46,058 nucleotides of DNA from Collinsella sp. (GTDB lineage: Bacteria > Actinomycetota > Coriobacteriia > Coriobacteriales > Coriobacteriaceae). Position 1 is the first letter of the stretch. Every line of letters starts with the position of its first letter. Location: positions 1 through 46,058 of the forward strand of contig DXZU01000020.1 in assembly GCA_019419525.1 (NCBI GenBank). Direction: 5' to 3'. Under the pieces are notes generated by a model. It was not told the origin of the DNA. It made no database searches and worked only from the letters and a program-made list of their open reading frames with translations. Positions 1-7,443 of this stretch are shown piece by piece. The translations under genes were made by a program, and so were the position numbers.

Positions 1-7
1 AAGGGCG

Positions 8-29
8 GAGGCGGGGCATTCCCCGCCTC
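8..29. terminator. GC-rich hairpin at left edge, possible terminator
   Basis: A 9-bp perfect stem (GAGGCGGGG / CCCCGCCTC) with a 4-nt loop lies at the window edge. No clear T-run follows on either strand. It probably ends a transcript of a gene outside the window, but its direction cannot be decided. Confidence 0.4.
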
Positions 30-70
30 TTACACCACATCTCTGCGCGCTACCCGACTCCAAGAGGTCA

Positions 71-298
71 TGGACAAAAAGGGGCAAATATGAGTACTGT
101 TACCATTTTAGTAGCAGGCAAAACCACCCAAAATGACGTCCGAGCGACCCCTACAACCCCCTAAAGCAGCCAACCTGACTGGTTTAAGACATATTGGAGC
201 CAATTTTAATGAACATACTATCGGCTATGTCCATTATCTTCTTGGATGTAAATGCTATTCACTTAGCAACAGTACTCATATTTGGCATTTTTTGTCCA
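71..298. repeat. 228-bp element bounded by 31-bp inverted repeats
   Basis: The left arm (71-101) and the reverse complement of the right arm (268-298) match over 31 bp except for about three positions in the middle. Both begin TGGACAAAAA and end TGAGTACTGTT. The interior (102-267) is AT-richer than the neighbouring genes and has no convincing reading frame. This is the layout of a small non-autonomous element (MITE-like), or a paired regulatory or structural repeat. No transposase and no clear target-site duplication are visible. Confidence 0.6.
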
Positions 299-328
299 CT
301 GCCATATAACTAACCCCCTATAGCGGGC

Positions 329-361
329 AAAAAAAGAGGCCGCGGCCCATGGCAGCGGCCG
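329..361 (-). terminator. Rho-independent terminator after the NRMT-like gene
   Basis: On the minus strand a GC-rich stem (GGCCGC at 355-360 pairing with 338-343, with further inner pairing) is followed by seven T residues (329-335 as A on the plus strand). It lies 20 bp past the stop codon of the NRAMP-family gene and should end the magnesium transcript. Confidence 0.75.
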
Positions 362-381
362 CTCGAAACCCAAAAGAGGCG

Positions 382-1644
382 CTAAGCGCTGTAACCCATC
401 GCCTGCAGAACAAACATGACGACCGTCAGCACCGTAATCACACCGATAGTCGCCCAAGTGAGCACATTCCACACGCGGCCGTTGCGGTTAGTGCCCATAA
501 TGTGACGGTCAGCGGCAATAACCACCTGGAACACCAGAACCACGGGCAGCAGCACGCCATTGATGACCTGCGAGGTCATCATAATCTGGAACAGATCGAC
601 GCCGGGCATAAGCACCAGCACGGCAGAGATGCCGATGATGGCCGTAATGATGCCGCGATAGACCGGGGCCTCGTCCCAGCTGCGATCGGCACCGCGCTCC
701 CAGCCAAATGCCTCGCAGATAGCGCTCGACGTAACGCCCGGCAGCACGCAGGCAGCCAAGAAACTCGCCGCGACCAGGCCCGAGGCAAACAGTACCGTAG
801 ACCACTGACCCGCAATAGGCTCCAGCGCGCGGGCAGCATCGGCAGCATCGCTAATCTGAATACCCGCCGGGAACAGCACCGTACCGGTCGTAATGATAAT
901 AAAGCCGGCAATGACATCAGCGGCAAGCGAGCCGCTCACGGTATCGATGCGCTGCAGCACGATATCGTCCTCGCCCGCGTTCTTATCGACCACGTTGTTC
1001 TGCGCCAAGAAAATCATCCACGGCGCGATGGTGGTACCGATCGTTGCGACCACGAGCGACACGTAGCTGGGGTCATTTTGAATGTTAGGCACGACCAGGT
1101 CGACCGCGACCTCACCCCAGTTGGGGCCAGCCATAAACGCGGCGACGATATAGGTCACGAACACGCAGCTCACCAGCAGTAGAATCTTCTCGATGCGCTG
1201 GAAACTACCCGACATGGTAAGCATCCATACCAGCAGCGCCACCAACGGCACCGAGATGCTCGCCGGCACGCCAAAGAGAGCAAGACCGCTGGCGATGCCC
1301 GCAAACTCCGAAATGGTCACAGCCGTGTTGGCGATCAACAGCGCCGCCATAGCAAGTACACTCTTGCGCACGCCAAAGCGCTCGCGAATGAGCGATGCCA
1401 GGCCCTTACCCGTGACGCAGCCGCAGCGCGCCGCGGTCTCCTGCGTCACGATGAGCAGCACAGTCATGACGGGAAGCATCCAGAGCATCTTGTAGCCATA
1501 GCTGGCGCCCGCACTGGAATACGTTGCAATGCCGCCGGCGTCATTGCCCGAAAGCGCCGCCAGCAGACCGGGACCCATAGCGCCAAAGATGGCCGCGATG
1601 GTCAGCTTTTGCTTGGTGCCCGACTTTTGCTTGGTATTTTGCAC
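382..1644 (-). CDS. NRAMP-related divalent metal (probable Mg2+) transporter, NRMT-like
   Basis: A 420-residue SLC11/NRAMP-fold membrane protein with about 11 helices. The first helix carries GNDAGG where canonical Mn/Fe NRAMPs have DPGN (Asp35 kept, Asn changed to Gly38). The sixth has GTTIAPW in place of G-A-x-V-M-P-H, so the soft metal ligand Met is Ala207 and the His is Trp209. As I recall, losing the Met and the Asn is the hallmark of NRMT magnesium transporters such as the Eggerthella lenta protein, so Mg2+ (or Mn2+) uptake is inferred rather than Fe2+. I chose the GTG start at 1644 because AGGTGG lies just upstream, overlapping the stop codon of the preceding gene. A longer start at 1707 would overlap that gene by 55 bp. 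It is co-transcribed with the CBS/MgtE_N protein, 8 bp apart. Confidence 0.88.
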   Translation of the reverse strand: MQNTKQKSGTKQKLTIAAIFGAMGPGLLAALSGNDAGGIATYSSAGASYGYKMLWMLPVMTVLLIVTQETAARCGCVTGKGLASLIRERFGVRKSVLAMAALLIANTAVTISEFAGIASGLALFGVPASISVPLVALLVWMLTMSGSFQRIEKILLLVSCVFVTYIVAAFMAGPNWGEVAVDLVVPNIQNDPSYVSLVVATIGTTIAPWMIFLAQNNVVDKNAGEDDIVLQRIDTVSGSLAADVIAGFIIITTGTVLFPAGIQISDAADAARALEPIAGQWSTVLFASGLVAASFLAACVLPGVTSSAICEAFGWERGADRSWDEAPVYRGIITAIIGISAVLVLMPGVDLFQIMMTSQVINGVLLPVVLVFQVVIAADRHIMGTNRNGRVWNVLTWATIGVITVLTVVMFVLQAMGYSA

Positions 1645-1652
1645 GCGACCAC

Positions 1653-3497
1653 CTAACCCATGACTGACATGGCGAGCAGCACCGCGGCGATGCAATACGC
1701 CACACACGAGATCATGACGGCAATGACGTTCATGGCGGTGCCCGACGTGTTGAGGTCATGCTCGTCACGCCAGAACAGCACCATCAGGTAAATCACGGCG
1801 CTCATGTTGCCAACCAGGCAAATGATGGCAGCGATATTAAAGCACCCGGTAAAGAGTTGCTCCTCAAACATGGGCGCATCGGGGAACGCGGCGGTGCGCA
1901 CCAGCTGGGCGCACAGGTAGGTCACGAGTGACAGAATCAGGCCCATGCCCGTGCTCTGGAAGAAGAATCCCAGATACGGCTTGGGCTCGTCGTCGTGACC
2001 GTCATACTCCAGGAAGTAGTTCTTGACGAACGACACCATGCGCGAGGCCGCCAGCAGCACGAGCGGCATGGCGCACATGGGGAACACCACCAGATGCGCG
2101 GAGCCGAGCGCCGTTCCCAGCACGGTCGCCATGATGCACGACGCGATGCCCCATACAACAACCCAGTACTGGCGATGCACGAACCAGCTGAGCACGTTCG
2201 TCGAGTCGTCGGACGCGCTGTCACCCGAGCCGACACCAGCGATCTGCAGGTCCTCCTGATGCTCCTCGGCGATAACGTCCATGGCGTCGTCGAAGGTTAC
2301 GATACCCAGGATGTGGCGGTTCTCGTCGCAGACGGGGATAGCGACCAGGTCATACTTGGTCATCTCGTCCGTTACGTCTTCCTGGTCCTCGTCGGGCGAC
2401 ACGTAGACCAGGTCGCGATAGGCCAGCTGACCCAGCGTGGCGTCGCGATCGGCTACGATCAGCGTTCGCAGCGAAAGCACACCGGTCAGCATGCCGCTCG
2501 GATCCTCGGTATAGACGTAGTAGACGCTCTCGAAGTCCTCGTCGAGCTCGCGAATCGCCTCGATGGCGTCACCGACCGTTGCCGTGGCAGGCAGGGAGAC
2601 AAACTCCGAGGTCATGATGCGGCCGGCGGTGTTGTCCTCATACCCCAGCAGGTTACGAATCGCCTTCTCCTCCTTGACGCCCATCAGGCGCAGGAGCTTC
2701 TCGGCCTTCTCGTAATCAAGCTCGTCGATCAGGTCGGCAGCGTCGTCCGGGTCCATCATGGCCAGCATCGACGATGCGTCCGTGTCGGACAGGCCCTCGA
2801 GCATCTCGGTCATAAGCTCGTCGTCATCGAACTCCGAGATAGCTTCGGCTGCCTGGGCGGTATCGAGCTGCGCAAACACCTGCGCACGTAGGCGCGGGTC
2901 GAGCTGCTCGATAATGTCGGCGATGTCGGCAGGGTGCAGCTCGCCGAGCGTCTTGTGCGACACCGAGAGTTGGATGTTTTTAGTCGAGCGGTCGAGCAGG
3001 TCCATGTAGGACCAAGCGATGATGTCCTCGCTGAGCGGCTTGCCCAGGTGCTTCATAAAGCCTTCAACGATATGCTCGAGTGCGGGGCTGATCGCGCGCA
3101 GCAGACCGCGGGCACCGACCTCGGCACCCAACAGGCGCAGCTGGTTTTCGCCCGACATGGAAAACTTGATGTCGTTGACGCGCACGACCTTCATGCCCTG
3201 CGTGTCGACGATCTGCTTATTGAGCACGTCGCGCGCCAGCAGGAGCTCGGTCGGCTGCAGGTACGAGAAGCGAATATTGGTGGCAGACGTGTTGAGATAC
3301 ACGCCCGTCTCGTCGATACGGTCGACCCATTTGCGCCAGCTGATCATAAACGGCGTCTTGCCGGGGCCGCGGAACGCGAGCGACGTCACGTGCGGAAAAA
3401 CTTCGCCGGTTGCAATGCCAAAATCGTTGACCACGCCGAGCTTTTCGCCGTCGACGTCCAAGACTGGCAATTTGAGCATCTCACTCAGATAATTCAA
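1653..3497 (-). CDS. PRC-barrel / MgtE_N / CBS-pair membrane protein, putative Mg2+-responsive partner
   Basis: 614 residues. Residues 1-150 look like two PRC-barrel modules. About 190-290 is an MgtE N-terminal superhelix (repeated acidic helices such as HPADIADIIEQLDP and DPDDAADLIDELD). About 300-440 is a CBS pair (IMTSEFVSLP, then GIVTFDDAMDVI). About 455-612 holds five predicted membrane helices. Classical MgtE channels have the same cytosolic Mg2+ sensor, but I cannot find their NAGxQ-type pore motif in this membrane part, so it may be a divergent channel or a sensor for the adjacent NRMT-like carrier. The start is TTG at 3497 with GGGGAG five bases upstream; there is no in-frame ATG at the domain boundary. 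First gene of a two-gene operon, preceded by a structured leader. Confidence 0.85.
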   Translation of the reverse strand: MNYLSEMLKLPVLDVDGEKLGVVNDFGIATGEVFPHVTSLAFRGPGKTPFMISWRKWVDRIDETGVYLNTSATNIRFSYLQPTELLLARDVLNKQIVDTQGMKVVRVNDIKFSMSGENQLRLLGAEVGARGLLRAISPALEHIVEGFMKHLGKPLSEDIIAWSYMDLLDRSTKNIQLSVSHKTLGELHPADIADIIEQLDPRLRAQVFAQLDTAQAAEAISEFDDDELMTEMLEGLSDTDASSMLAMMDPDDAADLIDELDYEKAEKLLRLMGVKEEKAIRNLLGYEDNTAGRIMTSEFVSLPATATVGDAIEAIRELDEDFESVYYVYTEDPSGMLTGVLSLRTLIVADRDATLGQLAYRDLVYVSPDEDQEDVTDEMTKYDLVAIPVCDENRHILGIVTFDDAMDVIAEEHQEDLQIAGVGSGDSASDDSTNVLSWFVHRQYWVVVWGIASCIMATVLGTALGSAHLVVFPMCAMPLVLLAASRMVSFVKNYFLEYDGHDDEPKPYLGFFFQSTGMGLILSLVTYLCAQLVRTAAFPDAPMFEEQLFTGCFNIAAIICLVGNMSAVIYLMVLFWRDEHDLNTSGTAMNVIAVMISCVAYCIAAVLLAMSVMG

Positions 3498-3788
3498 TGG
3501 TGCTCCCCATCATTATTCCTCCGGACGCGGCCGCGCGTGCGGCGTCCGGGGGCTTCTGGATATGTATACGCATGCGCGGGCGGCACGCCGCTCGACGCTT
3601 ACACCCCGTGCATGCGCAAAAAGCACCTGCATGGGGTCATCGACTGTATGGTCGAGGTTTGGATTTCACCTGTAACCTTTCTCTTGACCCTCATTAACCG
3701 CAGTAACTATAGCATCAGCATCGCCCTGCGGCATCGAATTTATGCGCTGCACATTGCAGGCATACCAAACGCTGACGTATCCGTGACA
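3498..3788 (-). promoter_or_regulatory. Structured leader upstream of the magnesium operon
   Basis: This gap of about 290 bp contains no gene but several hairpins that would form in the minus-strand leader. One is a perfect 8-bp stem at 3521-3528/3542-3549 (CCGGACGC/GCGTCCGG), ending just before the ribosome site. Another is an ACCCC..GGGGT stem around a TGCA/TGCA core near 3602-3636. A third is TCGAC/GTCGA near 3640-3656. A TATAGT box read on the minus strand near 3705-3710 may be a -10 element without a good -35. It does not match the M-box (ykoK) consensus I know. A magnesium-sensing role is only a hypothesis from position. Confidence 0.4.
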
Positions 3789-3830
3789 TAGCCATTGGGG
3801 ACGTTCTTAAACGACTACCCAATGACTACT
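3789..3830. repeat. CATTGGGGAC intergenic repeat, copy 1
   Basis: The sequence TAGCCATTGGGGACGTTC followed by TTAAACGACTA (3789-3817), then CCCAATGACTA, can fold with CATTGGG pairing to CCCAATG. Closely related copies lie at 12190 and 15696-15880. The distal GACTA supplies the TAG stop of the deacetylase gene. It probably acts as the 3' hairpin of that gene. Confidence 0.7.
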
Positions 3831-5232
3831 CTGTGGTGTCATCGTCCTCGGCAAGTTGGGGGAACACGGCGTCCTTGGGCATGGTGACCTTCGTCAGCGA
3901 GGTGAGCTTTTTGCTCAGCGACGTGTCCGTCTTGACCAGGTCGCTGAGCGTCACGATCTTGTAGCCGTCGGCGACAAGGCCGTCGATGATCTGCGGCAGC
4001 GCCTCGAGCGTCTGCTCGGCGCATTCGTCTCTATCGGTGAGCAGCACGATATTGCCCGGCGTCACCGAATCGAGCACCGTTGAGACCTGCTCGTCGGCAC
4101 CGTTGAGCAGCCAGTCGCCCGAGTCAATATTCCACGAGACCACGGCGGAGACCAGGTCCATCGCATCAATCCAGTTTTGCTCGTCAAAGGCAGCGTAGGG
4201 AGCACGCAGCAGCATCGTCTTCACGCCGGTCGCCGACTTAATCGCATCGGTGCCTTTCGTGATCTGTTCGCGTACCGTCTCACGGTCCTGACCCTTGAGC
4301 GAATCGTCGCTGTAGCTGTTGGATCCGATCTCGCACCCGGCATCGACAATCGCCTTGGCCGTGGCAGGCGAGGCCTCGGCCGCATCGCCCGAAAGGAAGA
4401 ACGTCGCGGTAACGCCCTTTTCCTTGAGCACCTGCAAGATCTGTTTGGTGGCGCCGCTCGGACCCTCGTCAAACGTCAGCGCCACGTACTTTTTGTTGCC
4501 CTTGGGCGCCACGCTGGCGCACGCAACAACACAATCGGTGGCGGGCACAACCTCGCCGCGGTCCTGCGTCTTGCCCGACTGCTCACCAACCCACACCTCG
4601 GAGCGGCCCTGGACACCCCACGTCTGCACATACTCTATGGCGCCCGTGCCCTCGACCTTGAGCTTGGGCTCGATAACCGTAGCCTGAATCTCGTGCTTCT
4701 CGTAGGTGTTACGGCCATCCTTGACCGTCACCTTCTCGCCGCCCTCAAGTTCGCGGCTTTTCCACTTACCCTGTTTTATACGCTTGCCGTCGACCTTCAC
4801 CGACAGCTTTTCGCCCCCATGGCGCTTGAGCACGCTGTCATCGACGGCCAGTAGGTCGCCTGCGTCGTAGGTGTCAGTCAACTCCTGGTCGTCTATGAGA
4901 TTCTGCAGCGTAGAGCCCACGCGCACCGCGGTCTTCTGGCCGTTGAGTTCCACGTCCACGCTGCGGTTGACGTAGCCCACGACGGCAGCGATAAACAACA
5001 CGAGTGCGCAACCCACGGCGATGAGCGCATAGGGCAGGCGAGACGAACGACGGGGCGTACGGCTGTTGCCGATGCGCGCGCTGCGATCGCTAAAGCCGCG
5101 GCTATGGTTGAGGTACATCGCGCCGGGCTTACGGTGACGCTTGCGCTGACCGCTGGGCAGCTGCCCCAGATCGCGGCGCGCCGTCGGACGCGTACCCGAA
5201 CGCCCGTTTAAGTTGGATCCGTTTTGGCGCAT
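3826..5232 (-). CDS. Membrane-anchored NodB-fold polysaccharide deacetylase-like protein, probably inactive
   Basis: 468 residues: basic cytosolic tail (1-65), one membrane helix (about 67-88), a DUF348/YabE-like beta domain (about 91-180), then a NodB-homology domain (about 248-430). The five catalytic motifs are eroded. Motif 1 is TFDEGPS (253-259; canonical TFDDGPS), so the metal-binding second Asp is Glu. Motif 2 is NSYSD (305-309) in place of H-T/S-x-x-H, losing both metal-binding His. Motif 3 RAPY (343-346) and motif 4 IDSGDW (369-374) are kept. Motif 5 is LLTD (397-400) instead of LLHD. Active relatives remove acetyl groups from peptidoglycan or other glycans. This one more likely binds a glycan or uses unusual chemistry. 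Start ATG with GGGGGAGGG upstream. Confidence 0.85.
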   Translation of the reverse strand: MRQNGSNLNGRSGTRPTARRDLGQLPSGQRKRHRKPGAMYLNHSRGFSDRSARIGNSRTPRRSSRLPYALIAVGCALVLFIAAVVGYVNRSVDVELNGQKTAVRVGSTLQNLIDDQELTDTYDAGDLLAVDDSVLKRHGGEKLSVKVDGKRIKQGKWKSRELEGGEKVTVKDGRNTYEKHEIQATVIEPKLKVEGTGAIEYVQTWGVQGRSEVWVGEQSGKTQDRGEVVPATDCVVACASVAPKGNKKYVALTFDEGPSGATKQILQVLKEKGVTATFFLSGDAAEASPATAKAIVDAGCEIGSNSYSDDSLKGQDRETVREQITKGTDAIKSATGVKTMLLRAPYAAFDEQNWIDAMDLVSAVVSWNIDSGDWLLNGADEQVSTVLDSVTPGNIVLLTDRDECAEQTLEALPQIIDGLVADGYKIVTLSDLVKTDTSLSKKLTSLTKVTMPKDAVFPQLAEDDDTTE

Positions 5233-5253
5233 GTGCCCTCCCCCATAAACACA

Positions 5254-5283
5254 GCAAGCCGGAGCAACAGGTCTCCGGCTTGC
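5254..5283 (-). terminator. Stem-loop between PRC-barrel and deacetylase genes
   Basis: A perfect 11-bp stem (GCAAGCCGGAG / CTCCGGCTTGC) with an 8-nt loop lies 25 bp after the PRC-barrel stop and 22 bp before the deacetylase start. The T-run after the stem is poor, so it may attenuate or stabilise the transcript rather than end it. Confidence 0.6.
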
Positions 5284-5307
5284 CTCCCATCATTTGGTAC
5301 GTCGCTA

Positions 5308-6060
5308 TTATGTAGCTTTTGACGAGCCTCCGCTCGCCTTTTGGTATTCGTCCTTAAAGGCCTTGAACATGCCGCGCGTCTTGCCGAGCTGCTTGCCCAG
5401 TGCGCGACTGCCCTTGTCCACGGCAACCGATCCCTTGTCGTCGAGCACCTTGGCGCCCTTTTTGACCTTGTCGCCCACCACGACGCTGGCCTCGGCGGCC
5501 TTGGCGGCCGCACCGCCCGAATACCCAAGCGACTTGACCTCGTCCGAGACGACCATCGCGCCGTTCTCGTAGCCGCGTAGCATCGTCGGCGGCACCTGCG
5601 TATCACCAACCAAAACACTCGAAGCAGCACCGGCGGTCACATAGAATGCCTGCACGATGCCCGAGCGCGGCTTGAACTCAACGTCCGAGCAATAGCCCAC
5701 GACGTCGCCCGATTCCGTGCGCACGTCCATACCGACCCAGATGATGCAATCGTCCAGGTTGATGTCGAGGCGCTTGGCGGCGGCGGCATCGTACGTGTCC
5801 TTGACGTCATCGACCGCAATGGCGCCCTCGTAGACACCAATGGCGTCGAGCGCTACGAATCGATCGGGACGCTCGATCATGCCCGCGATATCGGACTGGC
5901 GGACCATAAAGCCGACCACGCGCGTACCGCCCGGGGTAAAGACCGGAAAGTGAATCTTCCCGAGCTTTTTAGGGCTGCGCGGTGTGCCGTCCTTTTTGGT
6001 GCGCTTGTCCTCGGTAGGCTTGCGATAGATCTTGGCGCCGACAAAATCCCCAGCGCGCAT
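5308..6060 (-). CDS. PRC-barrel domain protein
   Basis: 250 residues with two PRC-barrel-like beta modules (about 1-90 and 95-170; for example VVGFMVRQSDIAG and GDVVGYCSDVEF) followed by an Ala/Lys-rich, probably helical tail. PRC barrels are small adaptor folds (RimM, photosynthetic reaction centre H subunit), so a scaffolding or RNA/protein-binding role is possible. No enzyme motif is seen. It has no signal peptide. The ATG overlaps the TAA stop of the upstream YtxH-like gene (TAATG), so the two are translationally coupled. PRC modules also occur at the N-terminus of the membrane protein encoded at 1653-3497. Confidence 0.75.
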   Translation of the reverse strand: MRAGDFVGAKIYRKPTEDKRTKKDGTPRSPKKLGKIHFPVFTPGGTRVVGFMVRQSDIAGMIERPDRFVALDAIGVYEGAIAVDDVKDTYDAAAAKRLDINLDDCIIWVGMDVRTESGDVVGYCSDVEFKPRSGIVQAFYVTAGAASSVLVGDTQVPPTMLRGYENGAMVVSDEVKSLGYSGGAAAKAAEASVVVGDKVKKGAKVLDDKGSVAVDKGSRALGKQLGKTRGMFKAFKDEYQKASGGSSKAT

Positions 6061-6449
6061 TATGCCTCGGTCGAGGGCTCCGCAGCCTCGGTATCAGCCT
6101 CGACGGCGTTCTCGACCACGACGTCGGCGGCAGGCGTCACGTTGCCGCCCGAAATGGCGTCGTTGAGCTGCTCGCGCAGCTGGTCCATGCGCTCGCGGGC
6201 CAGGTCGACCTTGGCGCGCAGGTCGTCGGTCTTGGCGTCGACCATCGGGCCAAAGTCATTCACCGCGGCACGGGCCTCCTCGGCGCTGTGCTCGTAGGTG
6301 TCGCGCATATTGTCCCAGGCGTCGTTGGCGATATCGGCAGCCATGGCGCGGGTCTCGGCGCCCGAGCGCGGGGCCAGAGCAACACCGATAATAGCGCCAG
6401 CAGCAGCACCAAAAAGTGCGCCGGAGACAAAGCTGAAAGTCTTACCCAT
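6060..6449 (-). CDS. YtxH-like small membrane-associated protein
   Basis: 129 residues. The N-terminus has one glycine/alanine-rich hydrophobic segment (ALFGAAAGAIIGVALAP) directly followed by RSGAETR, the signature of the YtxH family. After it comes a long amphipathic helix (about 40-100) and an acidic tail. YtxH proteins are linked to stress and the envelope, but their biochemical role is unknown. I chose the ATG at 6449 (MGKTFSF) because AGGAGAGG lies seven bases upstream. An ATG six bases earlier is possible, and a longer frame reaching 6521 has no ribosome site. Coupled to the PRC-barrel gene through TAATG. Confidence 0.8.
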   Translation of the reverse strand: MGKTFSFVSGALFGAAAGAIIGVALAPRSGAETRAMAADIANDAWDNMRDTYEHSAEEARAAVNDFGPMVDAKTDDLRAKVDLARERMDQLREQLNDAISGGNVTPAADVVVENAVEADTEAAEPSTEA

Positions 6450-6585
6450 GATCATTCCTCTCCTGCGGGCACGTCGGTGCCCACCGTTTGAATGCTGTCC
6501 ATTATACCCGCAGCGCATCACTTGCCGCTCCGCTCATCTGCGTACGGTAAAGGCGCAGGTACGTGATGGTGATAAACGCGTAGGC

Positions 6586-7419
6586 CTACTCCTGAGGCAT
6601 AGCCGGCATGGCCACCGTGGCGCCCGGGTCCTCGCCGGCGCCGTCCACGAGCGGCAGGCCGCCCTCATGCGCAGGTCCCGCCGGAACCGTCGCCGCACCG
6701 CCAAAGACGGCAGCGGAGGCCTCGTGGTTCTCGGCAACCGCGCCCTCGGTATCAATCGCCACCTGGGGCTCGTCGTCAAAGCTGGGGACGCCCTGGGGCT
6801 CGGTGGGAACGGGCTCGGCGGTCGCATCGGCAACGGGCTCGGCGTCGGCCGGCACATCGCCCTCGTCAGCGCCCTCGTCATCGGCAGCATCTTCGCCGTT
6901 CGCAGCAGCGACGGCCTCGTGAGGATCCTTGCCCTCGGCCTCGGCGCGCATGCCCAGCACCAGGTTGCGCAGGCCCGCGACCGTGCCTTCCACGTCAGGG
7001 GCAGGCTGGTCGGCGTGCAGGTACGCCCAGTCCATCATAAAGGTGGCCGACGACAGCGCACCGATGGCCAGTGCATCGTCGGGACACGAAAGCTCGACCT
7101 CAAAGACACGCTCGTCATGCTCGCTTACGCGCGTGCGGCCGCACGAGATGCTACCGGCAAGACCGGTCTCGTTCATGAGCTCGACCGTCACATGCTCAAG
7201 CAGATGGCAAAGCTCGGTCTGGCCCATGCAGTCCTGGAACTCGCGGCCCGAATCGCCTAGGCACAGATGCTTGGCAATCGCGGGCACCAGGTAGTACACG
7301 CGCGCCGTGGCCTCGATATCCTCCGAGGTCATGAGCGGCATGCCGGGGTTCACCAGCACGTGCGCGCAAATCTTGTCCTCGCTGACGGAGACCTTAAGGA
7401 TGTTGAACAGGCCTGCCAT
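6586..7419 (-). CDS. Stand-alone cyanophycin-synthetase N-terminal-like domain with acidic tail
   Basis: 277 residues. Residues about 1-150 resemble the small N-terminal domain of cyanophycin synthetase: a LLEHVTVELMNETG helix followed by CGRTR and an alternating beta/alpha end, like the EHVALELQ...GRTR stretch of CphA. No ATP-grasp or Mur-ligase domain follows. The rest (about 160-277) is a low-complexity Ala/Glu/Asp/Pro tail with no fold. It is therefore not a cyanophycin synthetase; a binding or regulatory role is possible. Start ATG with GGGAGAG just upstream. It lies 24 bp after the CBS-transporter gene and is probably in the same transcript. Confidence 0.65.
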   Translation of the reverse strand: MAGLFNILKVSVSEDKICAHVLVNPGMPLMTSEDIEATARVYYLVPAIAKHLCLGDSGREFQDCMGQTELCHLLEHVTVELMNETGLAGSISCGRTRVSEHDERVFEVELSCPDDALAIGALSSATFMMDWAYLHADQPAPDVEGTVAGLRNLVLGMRAEAEGKDPHEAVAAANGEDAADDEGADEGDVPADAEPVADATAEPVPTEPQGVPSFDDEPQVAIDTEGAVAENHEASAAVFGGAATVPAGPAHEGGLPLVDGAGEDPGATVAMPAMPQE

Positions 7420-7443
7420 AACTCTCCCCTACTCTTCCTTGCC

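Noticed and set aside
349..1182. Long plus-strand open frame opposite the NRMT-like gene
   Set aside because: It is antisense to a clear membrane protein, is rich in His/Arg/Gly as expected from reading GC-rich codons backwards, and matches no family.
3498..3788. M-box (ykoK) magnesium riboswitch upstream of the MgtE_N/CBS gene
   Set aside because: I looked for the GGTGAGGCTCC-type core and the conserved GCCAATGGGT segment on the minus strand and did not find them. I kept only the general statement of a structured leader.
6534..6890. Small basic minus-strand frame overlapping the acidic tail of the cyanophycin-domain gene
   Set aside because: Proline/arginine-rich out-of-frame shadow of the low-complexity coding sequence.
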